Shown here piece by piece: positions 9,652 to 19,604 of a stretch of 46,760 nucleotides of DNA (its first letter is position 1; each line of letters starts with the position of its first letter). Under the pieces are notes generated by a model. It did no database searches and was not told the origin of the DNA. It saw only the letters and a program-made list of their open reading frames with translations. The position numbers and the translations under genes are program-made. The stretch is from an uncultured Alphaproteobacteria bacterium (GTDB lineage: Bacteria > Pseudomonadota > Alphaproteobacteria > CAIYWZ01), in contig CAIYWZ010000017.1 in the NCBI GenBank assembly GCA_903930075.1, positions 1-46,760 on the forward strand, read 5' to 3'.

Positions 9652-10713
9652 ATGTTTCTAGAGATTTTTGGACATTTATCGCTTTTAAAATACATCACAG
9701 TGCGCAGTTTTATGGCTTTATATACCGCGTTTCTTATGGGGTTACTCTTGGGGCCTTATATGATTCGTTTCCTTGCCCAAAAGCAAAATGGGGGACAGCC
9801 GATTCGTCTTTATGGACCTGATACGCATTTAAGTAAAAAGGGTACGCCAACAATGGGGGGGATTTTGATTCTCATTTCTTGTATTGGGAGTACCTTGCTT
9901 TGGGGTGATTTACATAATGTCTTTGTGTGGCTTGTGCTCTTTGTTTTGGTTTCCTATGGTCTCATTGGAGGAATTGATGATTATTTAAAAGTTTCCCAAA
10001 GAAACAGCAAAGGTCTTCCTGGAAAGATAAAGTTTTTTTTGCAATGTCTTTTTGCCGTGATTGCAACATTTATTGCGATTCACTATACACCCACAGGTAG
10101 CGAAATCAATTTCCCCTTTTTTAAAACCTGGATCTTTGATTTAGGGATTTTTTATATTATTTTTGCTGTTTTTGTCGTTGTGGGGTCATCAAATGCGGTG
10201 AATCTGACAGATGGCCTGGATGGTCTTGCGATTGTTCCTGTGATGATTGCCTCGGTGTGTTTGGGGTTTGTTGCGTATTTGACAGGGCATATTTCGTTTG
10301 CAAAATATCTTTATATCCCCTCTATTCCAGGAACGGGGGAACTTGTGATTTTATGTGCTGCGTTAACAGGATCTGGGCTTAGCTTTTTATGGTATAACGC
10401 ACCGCCTGCGCGTATTTTTATGGGAGATATCGGATCATTATCTATTGGCGGGGCCCTTGGGATGATCAGCGTTTTGACCAAACACGAGTTTGTTTTTGCA
10501 ATCATCGGGGGGATTTTTGTCTTTGAAACCATTTCTGTTGTCATTCAGGTTACATATTTTAAGCTCACAAAAGGTAAGCGCATATTCCTGATGACGCCCA
10601 TTCATCATCATTTTGAGAAAAAAGGATGGAGCGAGCCCACCGTTGTGATCAGGTTTTGGATTATTTCCGTGCTTTTTGCGATCTTAGGTCTTGCGACTTT
10701 AAAACTACGGTAA
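9652..10713 (+). CDS. mraY: phospho-N-acetylmuramoyl-pentapeptide-transferase
   Basis: KKGTPTMGGILIL, GGIDDYLKV, NAVNLTDGLDGLA, FMGDIGSLSIGGALG, LMTPIHHHFEKKGW. Confidence 0.97.
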   Translation: MFLEIFGHLSLLKYITVRSFMALYTAFLMGLLLGPYMIRFLAQKQNGGQPIRLYGPDTHLSKKGTPTMGGILILISCIGSTLLWGDLHNVFVWLVLFVLVSYGLIGGIDDYLKVSQRNSKGLPGKIKFFLQCLFAVIATFIAIHYTPTGSEINFPFFKTWIFDLGIFYIIFAVFVVVGSSNAVNLTDGLDGLAIVPVMIASVCLGFVAYLTGHISFAKYLYIPSIPGTGELVILCAALTGSGLSFLWYNAPPARIFMGDIGSLSIGGALGMISVLTKHEFVFAIIGGIFVFETISVVIQVTYFKLTKGKRIFLMTPIHHHFEKKGWSEPTVVIRFWIISVLFAILGLATLKLR

Positions 10714-10724
10714 ACGTGATATTT

Positions 10725-11606
10725 TTAATTCTTAAGATCATCTAAAATATCTGTTATAGACATTTCATCTTCTTCATCAGTTGCCCAATGATTTAAATTG
10801 CTTTTTAGAACTTTTTCTACTAAGTCGATTAAGCCAGGCGTTTGTTTAATCAGCTGTATAATGGCTGGAGATTGAAAATAAATCCAATCTAAATTGACTT
10901 TATCTTGGTTTCCAAGGAGTGTTTCTATAATATTTTGCGCTCTTGGGGTATTATCCAGCTCTATAAAAACTTCTGCTGCGAGCATTTGTTCATTTTGATC
11001 TAATTTGTGCTGAATCATAAGGGTTTCAAGATATAAATTTAGGGATGATTTAGATTCTTTAAGTTCTATGAGCTCTTTGATTGACGATAGCTTTATCCAT
11101 ATATTTTGAAAGTCTTGTTCGTCTTGCATGAGAAGTATATCAATAAAAATCTCTTGAGCACGTTTTTTGTGGCCAATATCTAGAAAAAGTTCTGCAATAT
11201 CGAAAGAAGATGTAAGTGATTGGAAAGGTGATTTTTGACTAAAAATGAGTGTTTTTTCAAGAGCACTGATAATCAGATCTGATTCTATTTCATCATCAAT
11301 AAGCGATCTAATCGCTGGTAAACGCACCCATAATCCTTCCTCTTCAAAAGATGATGGGCTGTTTAATATGCCTTCTAATATGCCTTTTGCTTTATCGAAC
11401 TTGTTTTTCTGACTGTGTAAATGAGCTTGACGTAATAACCTTGGAAACTCAGCTACGCGATAATCCTCCCTTTGCATTGTAAGCTGCTGATTTAAATGAG
11501 AAGATCCGGCTAAAAAAAATGCGAAAAGGTGATTCAGTCCTATACCATGAGATTTGTGGGAATAAAATGCAAAAAAAGAAGCAAATATAATAACATTTCT
11601 ATTCAT
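10725..11606 (-). CDS. hypothetical protein with TPR-like helical repeats
   Basis: 293 aa; recurring ~35-residue helical units (e.g. 'FDIAELFLDIGHKKRAQEIFIDIL', 'MLAAEVFIELDNTPRAQNIIETLL'); hydrophobic N-terminus. Confidence 0.55.
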   Translation of the reverse strand: MNRNVIIFASFFAFYSHKSHGIGLNHLFAFFLAGSSHLNQQLTMQREDYRVAEFPRLLRQAHLHSQKNKFDKAKGILEGILNSPSSFEEEGLWVRLPAIRSLIDDEIESDLIISALEKTLIFSQKSPFQSLTSSFDIAELFLDIGHKKRAQEIFIDILLMQDEQDFQNIWIKLSSIKELIELKESKSSLNLYLETLMIQHKLDQNEQMLAAEVFIELDNTPRAQNIIETLLGNQDKVNLDWIYFQSPAIIQLIKQTPGLIDLVEKVLKSNLNHWATDEEDEMSITDILDDLKN

Positions 11607-11617
11607 CTAATGCCCTT

Positions 11618-12997
11618 CTAGAATAAATACTCAGTACGATTTGTAAATAGCTTTTCAGCTTTTTTAGTGGAATGGGCTGCAACAATCATAATCACGTAAT
11701 CTCCTGGTATCATGGCAAGATTCTCTGTTGCAAAAATGATATCTCCGTTTCGAACCACGGCAAGGATTTGCATCACATTTCGAAGGTTAATTTTTTTCAC
11801 AAAACATCCAGCGATGGGGCTTGCGTTTGTGACTTCTCCCTCAATGACCTCGGCAACACCATCTTTGAGTGAGTGAATAGATTTAATGCTTCCACGTCTG
11901 AGGTAATGTAAAATCGAGGAAATTGTAATCGATCTTGGATTAATAATGCCATCTACGCCCAAAGAGGACATTAAAGAGTTGTAATTTGTACTGTTAATCA
12001 AAGACAGAGTTCGTTTTGCACCAAGTTTTTTTGCCAAAAGTGATGAGAGAATATTCACTTTATCGTCATTTGTCACTGAAACAACAATTTCGGAACCTCC
12101 CACATTTGCTTCTTGGAGAATATCACTGTCGAGGGCATTTCCATAAATAACAACAGAATTTGAGAATTTTTCAGAGAGAAGCTGTGCCTGTTTTTTAGAG
12201 TTTTCAATTATTTTGGTTTTTAAATTGGGAAAATGAGGCTCTAAAAATTTGGATAAATTGCGCCCAATATTTCCTCCCCCAATGATCACGACTCTTTTAA
12301 AAGGCTCGCTATAATATCCAAACATTTGCATTGTTTTGGGGGCGTCGTCTTTCTTGCAAATAAAATAAACTTCATCTCCTGCAATGATCACATCATGCTC
12401 TTGGGGAAATATAATTTGGTCATGGCGGATAATCAGGATGATATTAAACTCAGTATTGCTCAAAAGTGGGGACAACAGTTTCAATGGGGTATGCAAAATG
12501 GAAGAATCAGGGAGCGCCCTGGCACCGATGAGTAAAATTTGACCCTGTGCCAAGCATTCTACCTCAAAAGATCCTGATATATTGATATTTCTTTCAATGG
12601 CTTTGGCGATTTCTATTTCTGGTGAGATAATGTGATCAATGCCAATATTTTTTGCAGCAAAAAGAGATGACCATTCGGGATCTAAATAAGATTGATCTCT
12701 GATACGTGCGATTTTTGTGGGTACGCTAAAAATAGTATGGGCCACTTGGCATGCGACCATATTAATTTCATCCGAAGAGGTCACTGCAATGAGCAAATCG
12801 GCCTCATTTGTTCCAGCGCGTCGCATAATATCTGGCTGGCAAGGATGTCCGATGATCGTTTGAACATCGAATTCTTCATTGAGTGTTTCTATTGTTTCTT
12901 GGGAAGAGTCAATGACAGTGACATCATTATCCGTTTGAGAGAGATATTTTGCAAGACTGTGACCAACTTGACCAGCTCCGCAGATAACAATTTTCAT
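11618..12997 (-). CDS. trkA: Trk system potassium uptake protein TrkA
   Basis: Two NAD-binding halves: MKIVICGAGQVGHSLAKYLSQTDNDVTVID and RVVIIGGGNIGRNLSKFLE; TrkA-C-like regions; 459 aa; adjacent to ntrX as is common in Alphaproteobacteria. Confidence 0.93.
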   Translation of the reverse strand: MKIVICGAGQVGHSLAKYLSQTDNDVTVIDSSQETIETLNEEFDVQTIIGHPCQPDIMRRAGTNEADLLIAVTSSDEINMVACQVAHTIFSVPTKIARIRDQSYLDPEWSSLFAAKNIGIDHIISPEIEIAKAIERNINISGSFEVECLAQGQILLIGARALPDSSILHTPLKLLSPLLSNTEFNIILIIRHDQIIFPQEHDVIIAGDEVYFICKKDDAPKTMQMFGYYSEPFKRVVIIGGGNIGRNLSKFLEPHFPNLKTKIIENSKKQAQLLSEKFSNSVVIYGNALDSDILQEANVGGSEIVVSVTNDDKVNILSSLLAKKLGAKRTLSLINSTNYNSLMSSLGVDGIINPRSITISSILHYLRRGSIKSIHSLKDGVAEVIEGEVTNASPIAGCFVKKINLRNVMQILAVVRNGDIIFATENLAMIPGDYVIMIVAAHSTKKAEKLFTNRTEYLF

Positions 12998-12998
12998 T

Positions 12999-14408
12999 TT
13001 ACATACTCAGTGTTCTTAACCTGTTTTGCCTATCTTCCACGCCTAAAGTTTTTAATTTTCTATGAAGGGCAGAGCGTTCCATTTCTATAAATTGTGCTGT
13101 TTGAGAAATATTCCCTGAGAACCTATGAATTTGTGCCTCTAAATAATGTTTCTCAAAAGATTCTCTAGCTTCCTTAAGGGGCATTTTTAGTATTTCACTG
13201 CTTTTATCCCAATTCAACAAAGGTGATGCGGCTTTCATAATTTCTTTGGGCAACATGTTTGGCGTAATTTCAGCATCGTCTTTTTGGGGAGACATGATGA
13301 GCAGCCATTCTATCATATTGATAAATTGTTTTAAATTTCCTGGCCATTCATAATTTTGAAGGACAGCAATGGAATCTGGAGAAACAGTTTTTGCAGGTAA
13401 CCCAAATCTTTGACTAATACGCTTCATATAATGATCTAGCAACTTCGGGATATCATCTTTGTACTGACATAGAGCCGGAGTTTGTATGGGGATCACAGAA
13501 AGACGATAAAATAAATCCTCCCGGAATCTTCCCTCCTTAATTTCGGTTTCAATATTTTTAGCACTGGAGGCTAAAACGCGTACATCAACTTTAAACGATT
13601 TTGTGCTGTTCAAACGCGTCACGGATTGGTCTTGTAAAATGCGCACAATTTTATTCTGGGTATTCATGGGCATGTCGCATATTTCATCCAAGAAAAGTGT
13701 TCCGTTGTCTGCTTTTTCAAGGAAACCTGGGAATGTGGAGATTGAGCCATCTGGATTTTTTTCATCTATCCCAAACAATTCCCTTTCCAACGTTTCTGAA
13801 TTTAATAAGGCGCAATTAACGATAATAAAAGGGGCATTTTTCCGGCGCGATAACCCGTGAATTTTTTGTGCAACCAGTTCTTTTCCGCTTCCAGTGGGTC
13901 CTGTGATGAGGACTCTGCAATTGGTTGCAGCCACTTTCTCGATAGATTGTCGCAATTGCATAATTGGCTGCGTGGTGCCGATAATATCGCTGTGATAAGA
14001 CAGTTTCGATTTTAAATCTTCGTTTTCTTTTTTTAAGCTATGGGTTTCAATAGCCCTGCCCGTGAGAAGAAGAAGTTTTTCTGTTTTAAAGGGTTTCTCA
14101 AGGAAATCGTATGCGCCAATTTTAATGGCATTGACGGCCGTTTCAACTGTCCCATGACCACTTATGATCAAAATAGGTACATTCATGTCTTCTTTTTTTA
14201 AGATTTCTAATAGTTTTAAATTGTCATAACGCGGGTCATTGAGCCATACATCTAAAATAACCAGATGTGGCCGTTTTTCTTTGAACTTGATGAGTGCATC
14301 ATCTCCGTTGCCTGTTGTGCGGGTCGAATATCCCTCATCGGTTAATAATCCCGAGATGCTTTCTTGAATATCTTTTTCGTCATCAATAATAAGAATATCG
14401 TATCTCAT
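12999..14408 (-). CDS. ntrX: NtrX-type response regulator (REC + AAA + Fis-type HTH)
   Basis: MRYDILIIDDEKDIQESISGLL receiver, GPTGSGKELVAQKIH Walker A, GTLFLDEICDMP Walker B, C-terminal 'NISQTAQFIEMERSALHRKLKTLGV' HTH. Confidence 0.88.
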   Translation of the reverse strand: MRYDILIIDDEKDIQESISGLLTDEGYSTRTTGNGDDALIKFKEKRPHLVILDVWLNDPRYDNLKLLEILKKEDMNVPILIISGHGTVETAVNAIKIGAYDFLEKPFKTEKLLLLTGRAIETHSLKKENEDLKSKLSYHSDIIGTTQPIMQLRQSIEKVAATNCRVLITGPTGSGKELVAQKIHGLSRRKNAPFIIVNCALLNSETLERELFGIDEKNPDGSISTFPGFLEKADNGTLFLDEICDMPMNTQNKIVRILQDQSVTRLNSTKSFKVDVRVLASSAKNIETEIKEGRFREDLFYRLSVIPIQTPALCQYKDDIPKLLDHYMKRISQRFGLPAKTVSPDSIAVLQNYEWPGNLKQFINMIEWLLIMSPQKDDAEITPNMLPKEIMKAASPLLNWDKSSEILKMPLKEARESFEKHYLEAQIHRFSGNISQTAQFIEMERSALHRKLKTLGVEDRQNRLRTLSM

Positions 14409-14423
14409 AATCTTATACTCTTT

Positions 14424-15233
14424 CTAAACGGTTGTTATTTTATCATGCGTTATTGGAAGGCGCATCATATCAATTAAATTTCGCAGTTCTTGTTTTGCGG
14501 AAATATGGGATAAGGTTAAGGTTTGACCTGTGTCTTCTAAATCAAGCAAGGTGAGTCCTTTCAAGAAAAGCTCTCTAAAAATGACGCGCTCTCCAAATCC
14601 TGCGGAGAATCTAAACCCCAAACGTTTGGAAAGCAAGGAAAGAATGCTTTCCATTTCAAGTTTGTTTTTGGCTTGAATATTGGATAGCCTATTGCGCATC
14701 ACGATCCAATCAATGCTTTGCTTATTGCGTATGGCTCGCTCTTTCTTTTGTTCCCATATCATTTCTGCATAAATACTGGGTTTGAGGTTGTCGTGAAGGG
14801 AATCTAGCTGCATAATCACATCCAGATCAATAAAACTATCATTGATGGGAGTGATGATCGTATTGGCGTGGGAATGGGCAAGTCTTGAAATATAGGTATC
14901 GCTCCCGGGGGTGTCAATGATGATATAATCTTTGTGGCTCAAGGATTCAAGTGCGTTTTCAAGATTTTTTTGATCTTCATTTTTTGCATCACCGCTATAT
15001 TCGGCCTCTGATCTATATAAGCGTATATGCTCACTTTGGGGCAGGGGAATACCTGTTTGTGCAATATAATTTTTTCTATTTTCTATATATCTTGATAATG
15101 TCCCTTGCCTTGCATCAATATCTATTGTGCCAACCGATGCTCCGAGTCTTAAAATATTGACCAAAATGTGCATTGAGATTGTTGATTTCCCAGTGCCTCC
15201 TTTTTCATTTCCTAAAACAATAATATAACTCAA
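14424..15233 (-). CDS. mipZ: MipZ-like ParA-family ATPase (division-site positioning)
   Basis: GNEKGGTGKSTISMHI deviant Walker A, IDIDARQGTLSRYIENR, DTPGSDTYISRLAHSHANTIITPINDSFIDLDVI as in alphaproteobacterial MipZ. Confidence 0.85.
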   Translation of the reverse strand: MSYIIVLGNEKGGTGKSTISMHILVNILRLGASVGTIDIDARQGTLSRYIENRKNYIAQTGIPLPQSEHIRLYRSEAEYSGDAKNEDQKNLENALESLSHKDYIIIDTPGSDTYISRLAHSHANTIITPINDSFIDLDVIMQLDSLHDNLKPSIYAEMIWEQKKERAIRNKQSIDWIVMRNRLSNIQAKNKLEMESILSLLSKRLGFRFSAGFGERVIFRELFLKGLTLLDLEDTGQTLTLSHISAKQELRNLIDMMRLPITHDKITTV

Positions 15234-15258
15234 CTTGAAATTTGCCTTTCACATTTTA

Positions 15259-15924
15259 TCAAAGTGTACCCCCAAGAATACTCCCATATTTATCTAGGAT
15301 TATGATCATAGAAGCAAGTAGAAAAGTTTTGGGATCAAAACTATTTACATTTAAAACAGTTTCAAGCCGGGGAAGAATGATGAAAATGCCAAATACGATG
15401 AACAGTCCCATAGGTTCCAGTTTATACCAATAATCAGATAAACTTCTTGGCAGGAGTTCTCCAACGATACGCCCACCATCCAGGGGAAGGATGGGAACAA
15501 GGTTGAATAATCCAATACTGATATTGAAGCATGTGAAAAATATCATCGCCTCTTTTGCAAAAACCATGTGTGAGGGGAGTGATAAAAACACCCAGAACCC
15601 TAAGAATGACAAAATGAAATTGGATAAGGGACCTGCAAGGGTGGCAAGAATCATGTCGAACCGTGGATAATAGAGGCGTCGTTGATCAATGGGGACTGGT
15701 TTTGCCCAACCAAAGGAAACACCCATTGAAAAGTATAAAACGAGTGGAAGCACAACAGTTCCAAAAGGATCAATGTGTTTGAGTGGATTTAAAGAGAGTC
15801 TGCCAAGGATTTTGGCTGTGGGATCACCCCGCAGGTATGCAACCATCCCATGGGACCATTCGTGAATAATGATCGAGGCAATGATGAGCATGAAATAGAT
15901 CAAAAATGTAAATATCTTCTCCAT
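15259..15924 (-). CDS. site-2 protease family (M50) membrane metalloprotease
   Basis: IIIHEWSHGMVAYLRGDPTAKILGRLSLNPLKHIDPFGT (HExxH-type HEWSH) and NLVPILPLDGGRI. Confidence 0.88.
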   Translation of the reverse strand: MEKIFTFLIYFMLIIASIIIHEWSHGMVAYLRGDPTAKILGRLSLNPLKHIDPFGTVVLPLVLYFSMGVSFGWAKPVPIDQRRLYYPRFDMILATLAGPLSNFILSFLGFWVFLSLPSHMVFAKEAMIFFTCFNISIGLFNLVPILPLDGGRIVGELLPRSLSDYWYKLEPMGLFIVFGIFIILPRLETVLNVNSFDPKTFLLASMIIILDKYGSILGGTL

Positions 15925-16661
15925 TATTTAACCATACATCCAATATTCATTTGTTTGAGTTTTTTACAGGCCAACGCTGCTTCAGCGCGGGTTTCAAATT
16001 CCCCTAAACGAACCGCCGTATAGACCCCTTTTTCACCAGCATCAATATTGACATAGCTCACGGGTAAGTTTGATAATAAATCTCCATTGAGCCTTTTGAC
16101 TCTTTCAAACTCTTCTTTTGCCTTATCCAAGGATTTTAAAGAAGCGATTTGAATTTTAAATTCCTTTGACTTTCCCTTCTTCTTCAAGGGAGCCTGAACA
16201 GGTGTGGTTTTTTCGGCTTTGGGTAGAGATTGAATCGCCTTGTCAATGACCTGGGTAATATTTTCAGGTTGTGTTTCGATCACGATAGTTCCAGGTTGCG
16301 GGTTTTGAGGTAAATCGAGCATCGGTTCAATCGAGGGGGGGAGAACGATACGCTCCACCTGAGCATCTTTTGGAGACTTTTGTGTTTCTTTGCGCAAAAG
16401 GTTTTGATACACCATTTTATCTTGATGGGGGATAATTTCCCCTCCTGGGTCTTCGGGTTTAATTTTAATAGGCGTTTTGGATGCGCTGATCACGGGCACG
16501 CCAGCAGAATTTTTCTGATAAGGATTAATGATATGCCAGGCAATAATCAACACTCCAATAATCAATGCCGAAAGAATAACAAAGCCCACGGGGTTTTTGA
16601 AAATCCACCACCATTTTTCGTCTTCGTATTCAGGAGGCCTATTCCATGGGTCTGCTCTCAT
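15924..16661 (-). CDS. SPOR domain-containing protein
   Basis: N-terminal TM; C-terminal 'EFKIQIASLKSLDKAKEEFERVKRLNGDLLSNLPVSYVNIDAGEKGVYTAVRLGEFETRAEAALACKKLK' SPOR fold; next to argS. Confidence 0.82.
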   Translation of the reverse strand: MRADPWNRPPEYEDEKWWWIFKNPVGFVILSALIIGVLIIAWHIINPYQKNSAGVPVISASKTPIKIKPEDPGGEIIPHQDKMVYQNLLRKETQKSPKDAQVERIVLPPSIEPMLDLPQNPQPGTIVIETQPENITQVIDKAIQSLPKAEKTTPVQAPLKKKGKSKEFKIQIASLKSLDKAKEEFERVKRLNGDLLSNLPVSYVNIDAGEKGVYTAVRLGEFETRAEAALACKKLKQMNIGCMVK

Positions 16662-18412
16662 GAACGCATTTCCTCCAAAGCTTTAACCCCTAAGATTTCC
16701 AGGCCATTTTTAAGCGTTGTTTGCAAGGCGCTGATCAAACAAATGCGGGCAAAAGTCGTGTCCTTATGGTCTGGCAAAATAAAGCGCAGCATGGCATCTT
16801 CTTTTCCTTTATTCCAAAGACTGTGGAAAAGGGCAGAAAGGTCATAGAGATAATACACAATTCGGTGGGGTTCTTTCAAAAGAGCCGCGTGTTCCACACA
16901 CATGGGGAATTGTCCGATGAACCATAACAAATGAATTTCATCGGGCGATAAATGATTAAAAGAGTCAAGGGTAATGTCACTTGACGAACGCATATCTGGA
17001 AACACCTCTTTTGTTTGCCTAAACACAGAATGACAACGTGCGTGGGCATATTGTACGTAAAATACTGGATTTTCTTTAGATTGCTCTTTTACCTTTGAAT
17101 AGTCAAGATCAATGTGCGCATCATTTTTTCTTGTGAGCATCACAAAGCGGGCCACATCTTTGCCAACTGCATCTATAATATCTTCAAGTGTGATGAAGGT
17201 GCCGGCGCGCTTGGACATTTTAACGGGCTGACCATTGTCGAGGAAATTCACCATTTGGCAGATGCGAACCTCTAAAACCCCGTCGCCATCGGTCAATGCC
17301 TTAAGGCCTGCAACAATACGTTTGACATATCCTCCATGATCTGCGCCCAAAACATCGATCTGCTGTTTGAACCCACGCCTATATTTATCATAATGATACG
17401 CAAGGTCTTTGGCAAAATAAGTCCAGCTTCCATCTGACCTTTGCAAGGGCCTGTCCACATCGTCTCCAAATTCAGAGGATTTGAAGATAAGCTGCTCTTT
17501 TGATTCCCATTCATCGATTTGAACGCCTTTAGGGGCTTCTAAAATACCTTTATAAATCAGGCCTTTTGCGCGCAATGTTTCAATGGCCGCATCCACAGAT
17601 CCATCCTTAACCAGAGCATCTTCTGAGCGAAAGACCATATTGGTGATGCCAAACTTTTCTAAGGTTGTTTTGATTTCATCCATGAGGAAATTTACGGTAA
17701 ACACTCTAAATTCTTCAAGCCAAACTTCTTGGGGTGCATGTAAAAATTGATCTCCATATTTTTGCACCAACCCTTGCCCCACATCTTTGAGGTATTCGCC
17801 CGGGTAAAGTCCTTCTGGAATTTCCCCAATATCTTGTCCTAAAGCTTCCCTGTAGCGCACATAAGCTGATTTTGCAAGTTTTTCCGTTTGCCCGCCGCCA
17901 TCGTTGATATAGTATTCCTTTTGAACATCAAAACCTGTTTTTAGAAGCAAATTGGCAATCACGTCGCCTGCAACAGAAGGTCTGGAATGCCCCGCATGCA
18001 AGGGGCCTGTGGGGTTTGCGGACACATATTCCACGTTGATTTTTGTCCCCTTACCAACATCACAGGAGCCGTAAAGATCACCCAGCGTTAGAATAGAGGC
18101 CAACAGCTTATGCAGAAGTATTTTTTTAACCTTAATATTGATAAAACCCGCCCCGGCGATCTTGGCATCCTCAACATATTCGAGCTTTTGAATCTCAGGC
18201 AAGAGTAAATCTGCCAAAATACGGGGGTTTTTACCTTCTGATTTGGAAAGAACCATGGCGGCATTTGTGGTTAAATCGCCATGTTGATAATCTTTGGGTG
18301 GATCAACGGCAATTCTGGAAAACACATCCGGAGCACTTTTCAAGGCGTCTTTCCCGTGTAGCTGCATCAAAATTTCTTGTATATCGTTGTAGGCAATAGA
18401 AAATAAGTTCAT
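16658..18412 (-). CDS. argS: arginyl-tRNA synthetase
   Basis: EYVSANPTGPLHAGHSR (HIGH-like), YINDGGGQ, MSKRAGTFITLEDI, C-terminal DALR-type domain. Confidence 0.96.
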   Translation of the reverse strand: MNLFSIAYNDIQEILMQLHGKDALKSAPDVFSRIAVDPPKDYQHGDLTTNAAMVLSKSEGKNPRILADLLLPEIQKLEYVEDAKIAGAGFINIKVKKILLHKLLASILTLGDLYGSCDVGKGTKINVEYVSANPTGPLHAGHSRPSVAGDVIANLLLKTGFDVQKEYYINDGGGQTEKLAKSAYVRYREALGQDIGEIPEGLYPGEYLKDVGQGLVQKYGDQFLHAPQEVWLEEFRVFTVNFLMDEIKTTLEKFGITNMVFRSEDALVKDGSVDAAIETLRAKGLIYKGILEAPKGVQIDEWESKEQLIFKSSEFGDDVDRPLQRSDGSWTYFAKDLAYHYDKYRRGFKQQIDVLGADHGGYVKRIVAGLKALTDGDGVLEVRICQMVNFLDNGQPVKMSKRAGTFITLEDIIDAVGKDVARFVMLTRKNDAHIDLDYSKVKEQSKENPVFYVQYAHARCHSVFRQTKEVFPDMRSSSDITLDSFNHLSPDEIHLLWFIGQFPMCVEHAALLKEPHRIVYYLYDLSALFHSLWNKGKEDAMLRFILPDHKDTTFARICLISALQTTLKNGLEILGVKALEEMRS

Positions 18413-18545
18413 TCTAGATATAAGGCTCTCAATTTGGTTTTTATATTTTAAAAAGTATAAGGCTTCTGGGGAAAAGTCAATAGTTTTTGTAACTCCTCAG
18501 GTGCCATAAAGAAATATATTAGAATCTTGTCCAAAGATGTTATGC

Positions 18546-19604
18546 TTAATGGATTGATTGTTTGAACTTATCCAATTCATCTTTGGAAATTCCTACAATG
18601 TCACAAATGACCTCATCGGTCAATCCTTTGATGATCATTCCCGCAATCAACTGATGTTCTCTTTCTTTGCCTCTTTCCATGGCTCTTTCCCCTGCTTTTC
18701 TGCTCGCCTCTTCCACAAGATCGTCCGTATAATCAGAATACATAGCAAATTGTTCAGCAATATCTGCGTAAGATTTTTGTATGTCACTTGGTAAATTGTT
18801 AAGTCTGGTCATTTCAAAAGCCTCCAATACTTCTCTCGTTTTAATCTCTGTTTTTACATCTTTATCGCTCATCAGGTGGGCTTTTTGATAAAACGTCACC
18901 CAATCCTGCAGGTCTCTGTTCTCCATATTTTTTGGAGCATTCATAATCGAATACTGGATCAATTCCATCCCCTCAAGGTAATTGGGACTTTGCCGGTCGT
19001 TCATCTGATCTTGGAATCTATAATGGCGTATAAATTCATGGGGTTTTCCCTTCCAATGTGCCCGTTTATCTGGGGATTCGGCTAAAATATTAATCCCTAC
19101 TACACGTTTGATTTTGCTCATCTTATCCCCTTGAAAAAGCTGGCCGCCATAAAAAGAAGCTACATAAGCCAAAGCTCTTGCGTCAAAAGTATTTTAGGGA
19201 TAGACCTGCATTTCAATCAAGGCGTACTCACCATTGTCGAACCTGCAGGCAAAATCCATGACGCCGTTGTATCTGGGCTTAGGGAATGTCCCTTGCAAGT
19301 CATCAAAATGCTTCTCGAATCCCTTTAAAACCAAGACAATCTCAGGACAAACACTTTCATAAATCTCCGGATTTTGCCTCAGAAAGTCCACTGCCGTTTT
19401 GGAGTTCGAGTCCTGCAAAAATTCACGTAAATTCTGCAATTCTTGTAAAGGATTCATATGTTCATCAAGCCTTTGAGACGATTCCACGTGGATACCGGGC
19501 AAAAACGCCTTAAAAAACGACGAGCGCAAATGTTCCTCGTTCAAAACTCTCTTAAAAAGCGGATCATAAGTGGTATTTCCAAAAATCTGCCCCTGATATG
19601 TCAT
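18546..19604 (-). pseudogene. Rpn family / PD-(D/E)XK nuclease family transposase-like protein, interrupted by in-frame TAA
   Basis: ORFs 19194-19604 and 18546-19172 lie in one frame (1059 nt total). Read-through gives ...ALIEMQVYP*NTFDARALAYVASFYGGQL..., matching the contiguous family pattern. Confidence 0.8.

Noticed and set aside
18546-19604. Intact IS element or transposon around the Rpn-like gene
   Set aside because: No terminal inverted repeats, target-site duplications or DDE transposase seen; Rpn proteins are often labelled 'transposase' without being part of a classical IS.
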